Source: Promethearchaeota archaeon (GTDB lineage: Archaea; Asgardarchaeota; Lokiarchaeia; Sigyniarchaeales; SOKP01). From it: a stretch of 64,000 bases of DNA. Positions 37,459 through 45,585 of the stretch are shown here, one piece after another. Each line of letters begins with the position of its first letter. The first letter of the stretch is position 1. The stretch spans positions 62,001-126,000 of the forward strand of contig JAEOTR010000016.1 in the NCBI GenBank assembly GCA_016839705.1, in the 5' to 3' direction. The notes below the pieces were generated by a model. It ran no database searches. It was not told the origin of the DNA and worked only from the letters and a program-made list of their open reading frames with translations. The position numbers were made by a program, and so were the translations under genes.

Positions 37459-38784
37459 ATGCCATCTACTTTAGAAAAGATTCGAGTTTTGGGAGAAAAT
37501 TCAAAATATGATATTTGTGCAAGTACCGCTTCAAGTCGTACCGCTAAATATCCAAAACTCTTTGGAGATACGAAAAAATGGATAGGAGCTACTGCAAGTG
37601 CAGGTATTTGCCATAGTTATACTCCTGATGGTAGATGCATGAGTCTTTTCAAAACTCTCTATACTAACAAATGTATCTATGATTGTAAATACTGCTTTTC
37701 TCATTCCTGTAAGAAGAAGATGAGCTTCACACCAGAGGAATATGCACGTACTTTTATGAAACTTTATTCAATGAATACAGTAGAAGGAGTATTCATATCA
37801 TCTGGAGTTTGTGGAAGTGCTGATAAGACCACAGAGGATATGTTGGAAGCGATAAGACTTCTTAGATTCAAATACAATTTTCGAGGATATGTACATTTTA
37901 AATGCTTACCTGGCGTTAGTAAATATCTACTAAAAGAAGCTATAACATTATCTGATCGTATCTCAGTCAATACAGAAGCTTCTACCAAAGATCATCTCTC
38001 TGAAATTGCGGATCAAAAAGATTTTAATAATGATATTCTAACTCGTCAACGCTGGTTAAAGCAGATTCGGATTAGACATAACGATGAAACTCTTAAAACA
38101 ATGAAGGATTTGAAACAAGACAACAAATTAGAGTTCCAAGAAAAAATGATTAAAGATAGAAGAGCAAACGGATACAAAAAGTTCAGATGGGATTCTGCAC
38201 CTATTTTAAACAGCGGTCAGACTACTCAGTTTGTGGTAGGGGCTGCTGAGAGTGAAACTGATTATGATCTACTTAAAAGAATTGATTGGGGATATCGGGA
38301 AATTGATTTAAGGCGTGCTTATTTTTCATCTTTCATTCCAATTGAAGGTACCCCTTTAGCAGGTAAACAAGCAGCCTCACTTGCGAGAGAACATCGTTTA
38401 TATCAAACAGATTGGCTACTTCGGATATATCATTATAATTTGAAAGATATAGAAGAAGTAATTACCGAAGAAGGTAATTTACCACAAGGAGATCCGAAAG
38501 TTCATTTGGCTAGGAAATATTTTAAAGATCATAGTCTGGTAGATCCAAATCTCGTATCATATAATGAGTTATTACGCGTCCCAGGAATCGGTCCCATTTC
38601 AGCGAAAAGAATTATAAACTTACGAGCGAAAAAATTTTTTATTAAACGCCGTGAGGATTTAAAATCTGTTGGTGTAGTATTAAAAAGAGCCGATCCTTTT
38701 CTACAAATAAATGGCCAGAATCAAACAACACTTCAAAATTTTTTCAATCTTGAGAATAGCACTATGCAAAGTGAAATTAAATGA
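37459..38784 (+). CDS. Putative DNA modification/repair radical SAM protein
   Basis: A 441-residue radical SAM protein of the family proposed to act on DNA. The cluster cysteines lie in the CIYDCKYCF stretch (about residues 74-82), preceded by the characteristic GICHSYTPDGRCMSLFKTL. A helix-hairpin-helix DNA-binding motif (LLRVPGIGPISAKRIINLR) is at about residues 375-393, which supports nucleic-acid binding. It overlaps the next gene by 4 bases (ATGA), so the pair is cotranslated. The reaction has not been established for the family to my knowledge. Confidence 0.85.
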   Translation: MPSTLEKIRVLGENSKYDICASTASSRTAKYPKLFGDTKKWIGATASAGICHSYTPDGRCMSLFKTLYTNKCIYDCKYCFSHSCKKKMSFTPEEYARTFMKLYSMNTVEGVFISSGVCGSADKTTEDMLEAIRLLRFKYNFRGYVHFKCLPGVSKYLLKEAITLSDRISVNTEASTKDHLSEIADQKDFNNDILTRQRWLKQIRIRHNDETLKTMKDLKQDNKLEFQEKMIKDRRANGYKKFRWDSAPILNSGQTTQFVVGAAESETDYDLLKRIDWGYREIDLRRAYFSSFIPIEGTPLAGKQAASLAREHRLYQTDWLLRIYHYNLKDIEEVITEEGNLPQGDPKVHLARKYFKDHSLVDPNLVSYNELLRVPGIGPISAKRIINLRAKKFFIKRREDLKSVGVVLKRADPFLQINGQNQTTLQNFFNLENSTMQSEIK

Positions 38785-39443
38785 CAAAAAAAAGTTGTGA
38801 ACAAGATCCGTTAGAAGTTGTAGGTCGTACTAAAGGTTATTCACATGAAGAATTAATTGAAAATCTTCCCCGTCATTGTAAATCATCTCCAATTCTAATC
38901 CAACAGGTACAGGAAATGCCTGAAGTAGTTTTACGCAATTCAGGCACGCTTATTGCTAAAAAAGTAAAAAAAATGATGGGAGAAGTTTATACAGAAGCTT
39001 ATCGAGCAAGGCAATTTACAAGGACAGAAATAAATAATCGGGGTGTATTATTTGGGGTGGTCTTGCTTAAACACAGAGTAATTGATCTTGTCCTTAATTA
39101 TTTTCACGAAAGATTTCCAGAATGTATAATATGTTTATACAACGAGCATAACCATAAAACAACTACAATAGACGAAAAAGGAAATATTCGTGTGTATAAA
39201 TCTCAATTAAATAAGGTTGTAAGAATAGTTAGTGATCCTCGCCCCATTGTTCCATATTTCGAAGACATCCAGTTTACTGGGAAACAAATCTTTGAAACTC
39301 TGTATACCTCACAATTTATTCCTGAACGAGAAAACAGAGAATTTTTTAAAAGAATGATTCCAGACAAATGTTTTGAGTTACCTGGGATGAAAGAAGGAGT
39401 AGAAAAACGGTTTCGAAATAAGAAATTGAGTGATTTTTTTTGA
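38781..39443 (+). CDS. Conserved partner of the radical SAM DNA-repair-like protein (DUF4130-like?)
   Basis: A 220-residue basic protein with no certain domain. The C-terminal part (YFHERFPECIICLYNE ... FKRMIPDKCFELPGMKEG) looks somewhat like DUF4130 proteins that accompany the radical SAM DNA-metabolism family, but this is a guess from pattern. It begins with ATG inside the preceding stop (ATGA). Cotranslation makes a joint function with the radical SAM protein likely. It ends 2 bases before the convergent CooC-like gene. Confidence 0.55.
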   Translation: MTKKSCEQDPLEVVGRTKGYSHEELIENLPRHCKSSPILIQQVQEMPEVVLRNSGTLIAKKVKKMMGEVYTEAYRARQFTRTEINNRGVLFGVVLLKHRVIDLVLNYFHERFPECIICLYNEHNHKTTTIDEKGNIRVYKSQLNKVVRIVSDPRPIVPYFEDIQFTGKQIFETLYTSQFIPERENREFFKRMIPDKCFELPGMKEGVEKRFRNKKLSDFF

Positions 39444-39445
39444 TT

Positions 39446-40222
39446 TTACATTATCTGAGCAAATATTTCTTTTGCTTCTTGATATGAAGAATTATCCTTT
39501 GGGAGATCTAACAAATTCCCTCCAGTCAGGTTTATCGCACTAATTTCATCATTATTTGATATGAAACCCAAAAGTTTTACATTTTGTTGATTTATCTTTT
39601 CTATTTCATCTATTAAGATTTTTCTTAAATTAGCTGGGAATCGATTTCCTAAAACCCAAATAATTTCAAATTTTAAATCTACTTCTGAAGTAATTTCTAA
39701 TATACGCTTTAGCGTGTGGATACCCATTTTTGAAGGATCTGTAACAATAACTAAATCTGTGACATTTCGTCCAGTTTTACGAGCAAAGTGTTCTAAACCT
39801 GCGGGAGAATCTAGTAATGTAATATCATAGTTTTTCGCAAGTGTATCGACCACATTTTTTAGCACTGAATTAATGTAACAATAGCAACCTTCACCTTCTT
39901 GACGTCCCATTTCCAATAAGTCAAAATCATCCATTTCAATAAGACAATCATAGACATCACCTTCAATTATTTGGTTTTTTGGGACATCTAGAGGAAGTTG
40001 TCTCTTTTGGATTTTATCCTTTAGATCTTTCATTTTCCCACCAATAGTGTCGCAAAACTGAACCTCTTCGCCAATTACATCAGCAATATTAGCATCAGGG
40101 TCAGAATCTATTACTAAAATATCCAGTTTATTTTTAGTTTCTATAATATATTTTAAAAAAAGTGCTAGAGAAGTAGTTTTACCTACACCTCCCTTTCCAG
40201 AAAACGCTACGATCCTCTTCAT
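39446..40222 (-). CDS. CooC-like nickel-insertion ATPase
   Basis: A 258-residue deviant-Walker P-loop ATPase of the MinD/CooC family. The signature GKGGVGKTT is at residues 9-17, IDSDPDANI follows, and the EGCYCYIN segment with its two cysteines is the CooC mark for metal binding. CooC inserts nickel into CO dehydrogenase. No CODH or acetyl-CoA synthase genes are in this window, but H4MPT genes show that the organism is likely to have a Wood-Ljungdahl route. GGTG lies before ATG 40222. Confidence 0.88.
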   Translation of the reverse strand: MKRIVAFSGKGGVGKTTSLALFLKYIIETKNKLDILVIDSDPDANIADVIGEEVQFCDTIGGKMKDLKDKIQKRQLPLDVPKNQIIEGDVYDCLIEMDDFDLLEMGRQEGEGCYCYINSVLKNVVDTLAKNYDITLLDSPAGLEHFARKTGRNVTDLVIVTDPSKMGIHTLKRILEITSEVDLKFEIIWVLGNRFPANLRKILIDEIEKINQQNVKLLGFISNNDEISAINLTGGNLLDLPKDNSSYQEAKEIFAQIM

Positions 40223-40375
40223 TTATAAAATTACACCTAAAATAATAATTTGCTATGTAATGTTAATGGAATTAAAATTAAAAATTTATTATAAATAATT
40301 TAGAAGACTTAAGAGTGATTAGGAAAAATAAATTAATCGAATTAGACAAGAAACTAATATTAAATAGAAAATACT

Positions 40376-40840
40376 ATGGAAATCATGTCAATTCGTTATA
40401 TTAAGAAATGTGAAATGAATGATTTATTAACCCTTTATACTCAGCTTCACCGAAAAGACACACCTTTACCAGAAAAATCTCGGTTATTATCTATTTGGGA
40501 GGAAATCACTACTAACTCCTTATTACATTATTTTGTGGTAGAATATGAAGATAAAATAGTTTCTTCTTGTACTCTTTCTATCATACCAAATTTCACACGG
40601 AGTGGGAGGCCATATGGGTTGATTGAGAATGTAGTAACTCGTTCAGATTATCGAAGAAAGGGATTTGGGTTAAAAGTTCTCCGAGGTGCTCTTAAAGTTG
40701 CTTGGGAAAAAAATTGTTATAAGGAAATGTTATTAACAGGCTCAAAGGATCCCGCAATTCATCAATTTTATGAAAAATCAGGGTTTAAACAAGGGGTAAA
40801 AACAGGGTTTGTTGCGAATGCACCTGATTATCGGGGATAG
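40376..40840 (+). CDS. GNAT-family N-acetyltransferase
   Basis: A 154-residue GNAT acyltransferase. The acetyl-CoA binding motif A is visible as ENVVTRSDYRRKGFGLKVLRG (about residues 78-98) with the R-x-x-G-x-G/A-type loop, and IHQFYEKSGF is motif B. The substrate is unknown. Two close ATGs exist (40376 and 40385). A Shine-Dalgarno for the following HAD gene (TAGGAGGAG) sits on its stop codon. Confidence 0.82.
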   Translation: MEIMSIRYIKKCEMNDLLTLYTQLHRKDTPLPEKSRLLSIWEEITTNSLLHYFVVEYEDKIVSSCTLSIIPNFTRSGRPYGLIENVVTRSDYRRKGFGLKVLRGALKVAWEKNCYKEMLLTGSKDPAIHQFYEKSGFKQGVKTGFVANAPDYRG

Positions 40841-40853
40841 GAGGAGATTAATC

Positions 40854-41528
40854 CTGAGAAATAAAACCTTAGATATTAAAGGAATTATTTTTGATTTTGA
40901 TTTTACATTAGCAGACTCTTCAAAGGGAGTAATTGAATGCGTAAATTATGCCATAAAGAAGTTAGGATTCACAGAATTTTCCGGTGAGAAGATAAAAAAG
41001 ACAATTGGTCTTACACTTGAACAATCTTTTTCAAGTTTAGTAGGAAAACAACATTTAGATAAAACTGAGAAATTTAAGTATTATTTCGTTGAAAGAGCAG
41101 ATGAAATTATGTCAGATTTTACTGAGTTATATAGAGTAACATCTGATGTAATCAAATTATTACATAATAGAGGGATTAAATTAGGGATCGTTTCTACGAA
41201 ATTTCGCTATCGAATAATGAATATTCTAAAGAGAGAGGAGCTTTTAGATTTTTTTGATATTATTATAGGTGGTGAAGATGTTCAGAAGCATAAACCTGAT
41301 CCGAGAGGTTTATTAAAAGCGATAAAGAAATTGAATTTATCTATTTCACAGGCTATTTATGTAGGAGATAGCTTAACTGATGCTGAGACAGCCTTTAGAG
41401 CGGGAGTATCTTTCGTTGTAGTGCTTTCTGGTGTTACTCCTCAAAATGAATTTGACAATTATCATGTTATTCAGTTCCTAAAAGACGTTTCTGAGATTCC
41501 TAGATTATTAAATTTAAATAAGGGTTAG
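40854..41528 (+). CDS. HAD-superfamily phosphatase (PGP-like), probable CTG start
   Basis: A 224-residue HAD hydrolase of the phosphoglycolate phosphatase type. Motif I is FDFDFTLADS (nucleophile and acid-base Asp), motif II is IVSTK, and motif IV is GDSLTDAETA. GGEDVQKHKPDP is the typical lysine-containing loop. A strong Shine-Dalgarno TAGGAGGAG at 40838-40846 is followed at 7 bases by CTG (40854); the only canonical in-frame starts upstream (TTG 40809, ATG 40815) lie before this Shine-Dalgarno and inside the GNAT gene. CTG is therefore my choice, less surely than for LeuC. Confidence 0.85.
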   Translation: MRNKTLDIKGIIFDFDFTLADSSKGVIECVNYAIKKLGFTEFSGEKIKKTIGLTLEQSFSSLVGKQHLDKTEKFKYYFVERADEIMSDFTELYRVTSDVIKLLHNRGIKLGIVSTKFRYRIMNILKREELLDFFDIIIGGEDVQKHKPDPRGLLKAIKKLNLSISQAIYVGDSLTDAETAFRAGVSFVVVLSGVTPQNEFDNYHVIQFLKDVSEIPRLLNLNKG

Positions 41529-41602
41529 AAACTAAATACATAGGGCTAATGGGTGTTAATTAAAATTATGTCTAGTAATTAACAATTTTCAATATAACCT
41601 AA

Positions 41603-42430
41603 TTATCTTCTTTGGTCTGGTCGTCTTTGCTCTTGTCGATAAACAGGTACGATTTTACTTGTGAATTCATCAACAGTATAGGGAAATTCTTCTAGACTAT
41701 CTATCTTCCCTAATTCGAGCATAATTTTTCTTGCCAGAAGCCAAAAGGCTAAACCTAGTGCTTTTTTACCACGGTTATTCGCTGGAATTGCGAGGTCTAT
41801 TCCATTTAATGTATCATCCGTATCAAATAGGGAAACTACAGGAGTTCGGGCTAATTTAGCTTCACGTAGAATAACTTTATCTGCATGTGGATCAACAATT
41901 ACTACAACTGAGGCGTCTTTTATATAGGTATCTATAAGCGGATTAGTTAAGCTACCTGGTATAAATCTTGTTATAACTGATTTACACCCTAATACTTCAC
42001 AAAATTTTTTAACAGGTTCTTTCCCGTATCTTCTCACTGAAGTTACTATAACTCGATCGCTTCCCTCCTCGATGTATTTGCTCAAGAATTTTGCTGCGAT
42101 CTGTAATCTTTCATCAGTTTTAGTCAAGTCAATGACGTAAAGTCCATAATTTGTTTGTCGATATATAAACCTTCGAGCATCTCCAGTCAGTAGTTTAGTT
42201 CCGATGTGTATCCCGCAACTCAAGTAAAGTTGTTTTCGTTCTTCGTCTTTATCAATTAATTCTTCTTTAATATCTAATTCTGATTCAATATCTTCTGTAT
42301 CTAATAATTCAAGTTCTTCTTCGAGATCTAAATCTTCCTCGAAATCCACTTCCATATTTTCTTCGAAGTCTTCAATGGTTGCCTCTTTATTCTCACTTTC
42401 TTTTTCTGATTTTTTTTTCTTTCTAGCCAA
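41603..42430 (-). CDS. rpsB: Small-subunit ribosomal protein uS2
   Basis: The archaeal uS2 protein: HIGTKLLTGDARRFIYR, YVIDLTKTDERL, VDPHADKVILREAKLARTPVVSLFDTDD and IPANNRGKKALGLAFWLLAR are all recognisable. The first 70 or so residues form an acidic extension of alternating Glu/Asp and Lys/Ile, absent from bacterial S2, followed by the conserved domain. TTG at 42430 starts the gene. Such an extension is known in some archaea and is here unusually long. It stands alone, away from the ribosomal operon at 59 kb. Confidence 0.95.
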   Translation of the reverse strand: MARKKKKSEKESENKEATIEDFEENMEVDFEEDLDLEEELELLDTEDIESELDIKEELIDKDEERKQLYLSCGIHIGTKLLTGDARRFIYRQTNYGLYVIDLTKTDERLQIAAKFLSKYIEEGSDRVIVTSVRRYGKEPVKKFCEVLGCKSVITRFIPGSLTNPLIDTYIKDASVVVIVDPHADKVILREAKLARTPVVSLFDTDDTLNGIDLAIPANNRGKKALGLAFWLLARKIMLELGKIDSLEEFPYTVDEFTSKIVPVYRQEQRRPDQRR

Positions 42431-42661
42431 GATAGTCGCCTTGCTTGTTTTTTCTTTTATTTCTTCTATTATTTATAACTTAATTTTAGAAAGCTATGAA
42501 TAATTGAATAAATTTGACATAACTTTAATATTTTATTAAGAGTTTTGCTCTAAAATAAACCAGATCTTAAGTATTAATATAGCAAAAATGATTTTAATTA
42601 TTAATATAATTTATCATTCATAATCATAATAAATCAAAACTATTTTGCACTGGTTATTACA

Positions 42662-43138
42662 ATGGCTTCCTACCGATTGATTTTTGGAATACTAATGGGA
42701 ATTATTTTGAGCTTTTTAAGTGTGTTTTTTTTCAATATGGAAATTATTTTTAATCAAATCGAGAGTACTGCTGATTCTAATCCATTAAAGGCAATCGCAT
42801 TGCTTATAGGAGCAAATTTTAAGTTTGATATTTTAGCTTTTTTTTCTGGATCTTCGGCTTTTTTAGTTGCTCAACTTCTTGCATGGCTTTTTATCGGATA
42901 TATCGGTGGAACAATAGCTAAGGGATTCCGAAGAGGTATTATCGTAGGTTTATTAATAGTTGTTATAGATATATTATTGTGGATTATTTTTAACATAGTA
43001 TCCGGTGAAGATTTAATGGCATTATTCAGCGTGCAATTATCTGAAACTTTGGGTGGAATTATAAGCGCACTCTTAGGAGCATTTATAGGAGGCTTAATTG
43101 GTGGGATAATTAGTGGTCCTTATGAAGAGTTCTATTAG
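42662..43138 (+). CDS. Small multispanning membrane protein, unknown
   Basis: A 158-residue protein with four probable membrane helices and a glycine-rich C-terminal end (GGIISALLGAFIGGLIGGIISGP), the kind of helix packing seen in small channels or chaperone-like membrane proteins. I do not recognise the family. It is an isolated gene between uS2 (divergent) and the HD-domain gene (135 bases downstream). Confidence 0.6.
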   Translation: MASYRLIFGILMGIILSFLSVFFFNMEIIFNQIESTADSNPLKAIALLIGANFKFDILAFFSGSSAFLVAQLLAWLFIGYIGGTIAKGFRRGIIVGLLIVVIDILLWIIFNIVSGEDLMALFSVQLSETLGGIISALLGAFIGGLIGGIISGPYEEFY

Positions 43139-43273
43139 GCTGTTATATTTGATACTCAAGTTTTCTTATCACAAATTTTAATCAATTAACACCATATTTT
43201 TAATAATTAGGTTTAAGTCATTGAGTATTTTCTAATAATAACAATAACCTTTTCAAATTAAATATCAAGAATA

Positions 43274-43810
43274 ATGTCTAAGAAAGAAGAAATTTTACCA
43301 GATCGGGAATTTGCTTTAAACTTGCTTAGAATGTTAAATATACAGCATTCTATTAGACAACATTCTGAAAAAGTTGCTGGTAAAGCTTTGGAGATTGCAA
43401 ATACAATAACTAAAGCTAAAGTCGATAAGAATTTAATTGAAATAGGATCAATTTTGCATGATATTGGGAGAACAAAAACACATGGATTTGATCATGCATT
43501 AAAAGGTGGAAAAATATTAAGACAAAGAGGATTTTCTGAAAAACTTGCTAGGATTTGTGAGACACATATTTTAGGTGGTTTAGATAAAGAAGATGCTAAA
43601 GAATTTGGTTTACCTGAAAAGGAATACTTGCCAATAACTGTAGAAGAAAAAATTATATGTTTAGCAGATAAATTAATAGCCGGAACAAAAGAAGTTTCAT
43701 TAGAGGAACGATTTGACCGGTGGTTTTCTAAATATGGAAGATCTCCTATTCTCCTCAAATCAAAAAGAAGAATTGAAAAAATCCAAAATGAGCTAGAAAA
43801 TTTAATGTAA
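43274..43810 (+). CDS. HD-domain protein
   Basis: A 178-residue metal-dependent phosphohydrolase-like HD protein. The metal ligands are H30 in SIRQHSEKV, HD at 62-63 (LHDIGRT), a later His in GFDH, and Asp in CLADKLIAG. The overall pattern matches a widespread archaeal uncharacterised HD family (the TIGR00295-like group). The substrate is unknown, perhaps a nucleotide. It converges with the LeuD-like gene. Confidence 0.85.
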   Translation: MSKKEEILPDREFALNLLRMLNIQHSIRQHSEKVAGKALEIANTITKAKVDKNLIEIGSILHDIGRTKTHGFDHALKGGKILRQRGFSEKLARICETHILGGLDKEDAKEFGLPEKEYLPITVEEKIICLADKLIAGTKEVSLEERFDRWFSKYGRSPILLKSKRRIEKIQNELENLM

Positions 43811-43824
43811 TTAGGATAATTTTT

Positions 43825-44316
43825 TTATACCTTCTTTTTTAATTGATTTAAGATACCCCCATATTCTAAAATTTTTGTTAAAAATTCTGGTAATTTATTG
43901 AACTCCATCTTGTAGTTTTTAGTTTTGTTAATAATTTCACCCTTTTCTAACACTATTTCTATATAATCACCACGGGAAAAAGATTTTTCATCCCAAATTA
44001 ATTGAATTGCGGGTATACCTAAATTGATTAAATTCCGAAAATAAATTCGAGCAAAAGACTTTGCAATAATTGCTTTAATACCAAGGATTTTAAATACATT
44101 TACGGCCTCCTCTCTAGAACTGCCTGTCCCAAAATTTTCACCTGCAATTATTATATTATACTTCTTAACTTTTTCAACGAAATCTGCATCAATATATTTT
44201 AGGGTATATTTGGCCATTTCATTAGTGTCTCTAATTGTTAACGCGTTACTAGGCACAATATCATCTGTATTAATATCATCTCCTAAAAGATACACATTTC
44301 CTTCAATTTTATTCAT
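43825..44316 (-). CDS. leuD: 3-isopropylmalate/homoaconitate dehydratase-like small subunit
   Basis: The swivelling (small) subunit of an aconitase-family hydro-lyase, 163 residues. GDDINTDDIVPSNAL and GENFGTGSSREEAV (active-site serine and arginine) are intact. It follows the large subunit by 3 bases with GGAGGT before its ATG, so they form one operon. Substrate-loop residues do not tell me whether it acts on isopropylmalate, citramalate-derived acids or homocitrate; leucine synthesis is the default guess. Confidence 0.85.
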   Translation of the reverse strand: MNKIEGNVYLLGDDINTDDIVPSNALTIRDTNEMAKYTLKYIDADFVEKVKKYNIIIAGENFGTGSSREEAVNVFKILGIKAIIAKSFARIYFRNLINLGIPAIQLIWDEKSFSRGDYIEIVLEKGEIINKTKNYKMEFNKLPEFLTKILEYGGILNQLKKKV

Positions 44317-44319
44317 TGA

Positions 44320-45585
44320 TTATAAAACCTCCCGAGGATCTGTTATTTCTCCTTTTAACGCAGAAGCAACAACTGTTGCGGGTGACGCTAAGTAAACTTG
44401 AGATTTTGGGGAGCCCATTCTGCCAGTAAAATTTCGATTAGAACTACTAATACATATTTCTTCAGGTCCAAGAACACCCAAATGGCCACCGATACAAGGA
44501 CCACAGGTAGAATGCCCAACAACCGCTCCCGAATTTATAAACACTTCAATTAATCCTTCTTTTAAGGCTTTTTTGTATATCTCTTTAGAAGCGGGAATAA
44601 TAATCAATCGCACTTTTGGGGCTATAGTTTTTCCTTTTAGAATTTTGGCAGCTACACGGAAATCTTCCATTCTACCATTTGTACAACTGCCTAGAAATGC
44701 CTGATCTATTTTAATTCCTTCTACTTCTTCAATGCTTGCAAGATTGCCAGGATTGGATGGTTTTGCCACAACAGGAGTAATCTCTGATAGGTCATAATCG
44801 AAGTTTTTCTCATAGACAGCATCATTATCAGGATGTACAAACTCAAATGGCTCGTTAGTTCTTCTTTTTACCCAACTTTTCAACTTATTATCTGGCAAAA
44901 ATACCCCAAATTTTGCACCTGCTTCTACCACCATATTTGCGATAGTCATACGCCCATCTATAGATAACTCATTCGCACCGTTTCCATGGAACTCAAGAGA
45001 TTTATAAATCGCCCCTTTAGTGGATATATCTCCTATAATTTTTAAAATTATATCTTTTGACATTACACCAGTAGATAGATTTCCTTCAAGGTTTATCTTA
45101 AAAGTTTCAGGTACTTTAAACCATAGTTTTCCAGTAACAAATACAACGGAAACATCAGTAGCACCAATACCCGTAGATAAACAATTAAAAGCGCCATATG
45201 TAGTGGTATGGCTATCTGATCCTACTATTAACATACCAGGACGAGAAAATCCCATCTCCGGTAAAACTTGATGACAAATTCCTTTATCAAGTTGATATCC
45301 ATAATTATGAACAAATTTGTACTTTTCGGCAAAATTTCTCGCATCTTGATGCATTTCAGCAGCAGAAATAGTTGGTGCAGGTACCCAATGATCTAAGATG
45401 AAAAAAATCTTATTTGGATCCCACACATAGTCAATTGCCAGTTTTTCATACTCTTTATGTATTCTCCCTCCTAATTGCTCATGAACCATTATCATATCAA
45501 TTTCACAATTAATAAATTGTCCGGGAGAAATTTCTTTAAGGTTTGAATGATTTAGAAGTATTTTTTCAGCAATTGTATAACTCAG
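44320..45585 (-). CDS. leuC: 3-isopropylmalate/homoaconitate dehydratase-like large subunit, CTG start
   Basis: The 4Fe-4S large subunit of an aconitase-family hydro-lyase. Cluster ligands are in LGSCTNGR and HSTCGPCIGG, with GSDSHTTTYGAF upstream. The first canonical start (ATG 45495) removes 30 conserved residues: the upstream codons encode TIAEKILLNHS and an SPGQFI region that every LeuC N-terminus shows. The frame opens at CTG 45583-45585 directly after an in-frame TAG; CTG overlaps the TGA of the peptidase gene (CTGA). AAGGTGA lies 6 bases upstream. A CTG start with translational coupling is the simplest reading. Confidence 0.9.
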   Translation of the reverse strand: MSYTIAEKILLNHSNLKEISPGQFINCEIDMIMVHEQLGGRIHKEYEKLAIDYVWDPNKIFFILDHWVPAPTISAAEMHQDARNFAEKYKFVHNYGYQLDKGICHQVLPEMGFSRPGMLIVGSDSHTTTYGAFNCLSTGIGATDVSVVFVTGKLWFKVPETFKINLEGNLSTGVMSKDIILKIIGDISTKGAIYKSLEFHGNGANELSIDGRMTIANMVVEAGAKFGVFLPDNKLKSWVKRRTNEPFEFVHPDNDAVYEKNFDYDLSEITPVVAKPSNPGNLASIEEVEGIKIDQAFLGSCTNGRMEDFRVAAKILKGKTIAPKVRLIIIPASKEIYKKALKEGLIEVFINSGAVVGHSTCGPCIGGHLGVLGPEEICISSSNRNFTGRMGSPKSQVYLASPATVVASALKGEITDPREVL

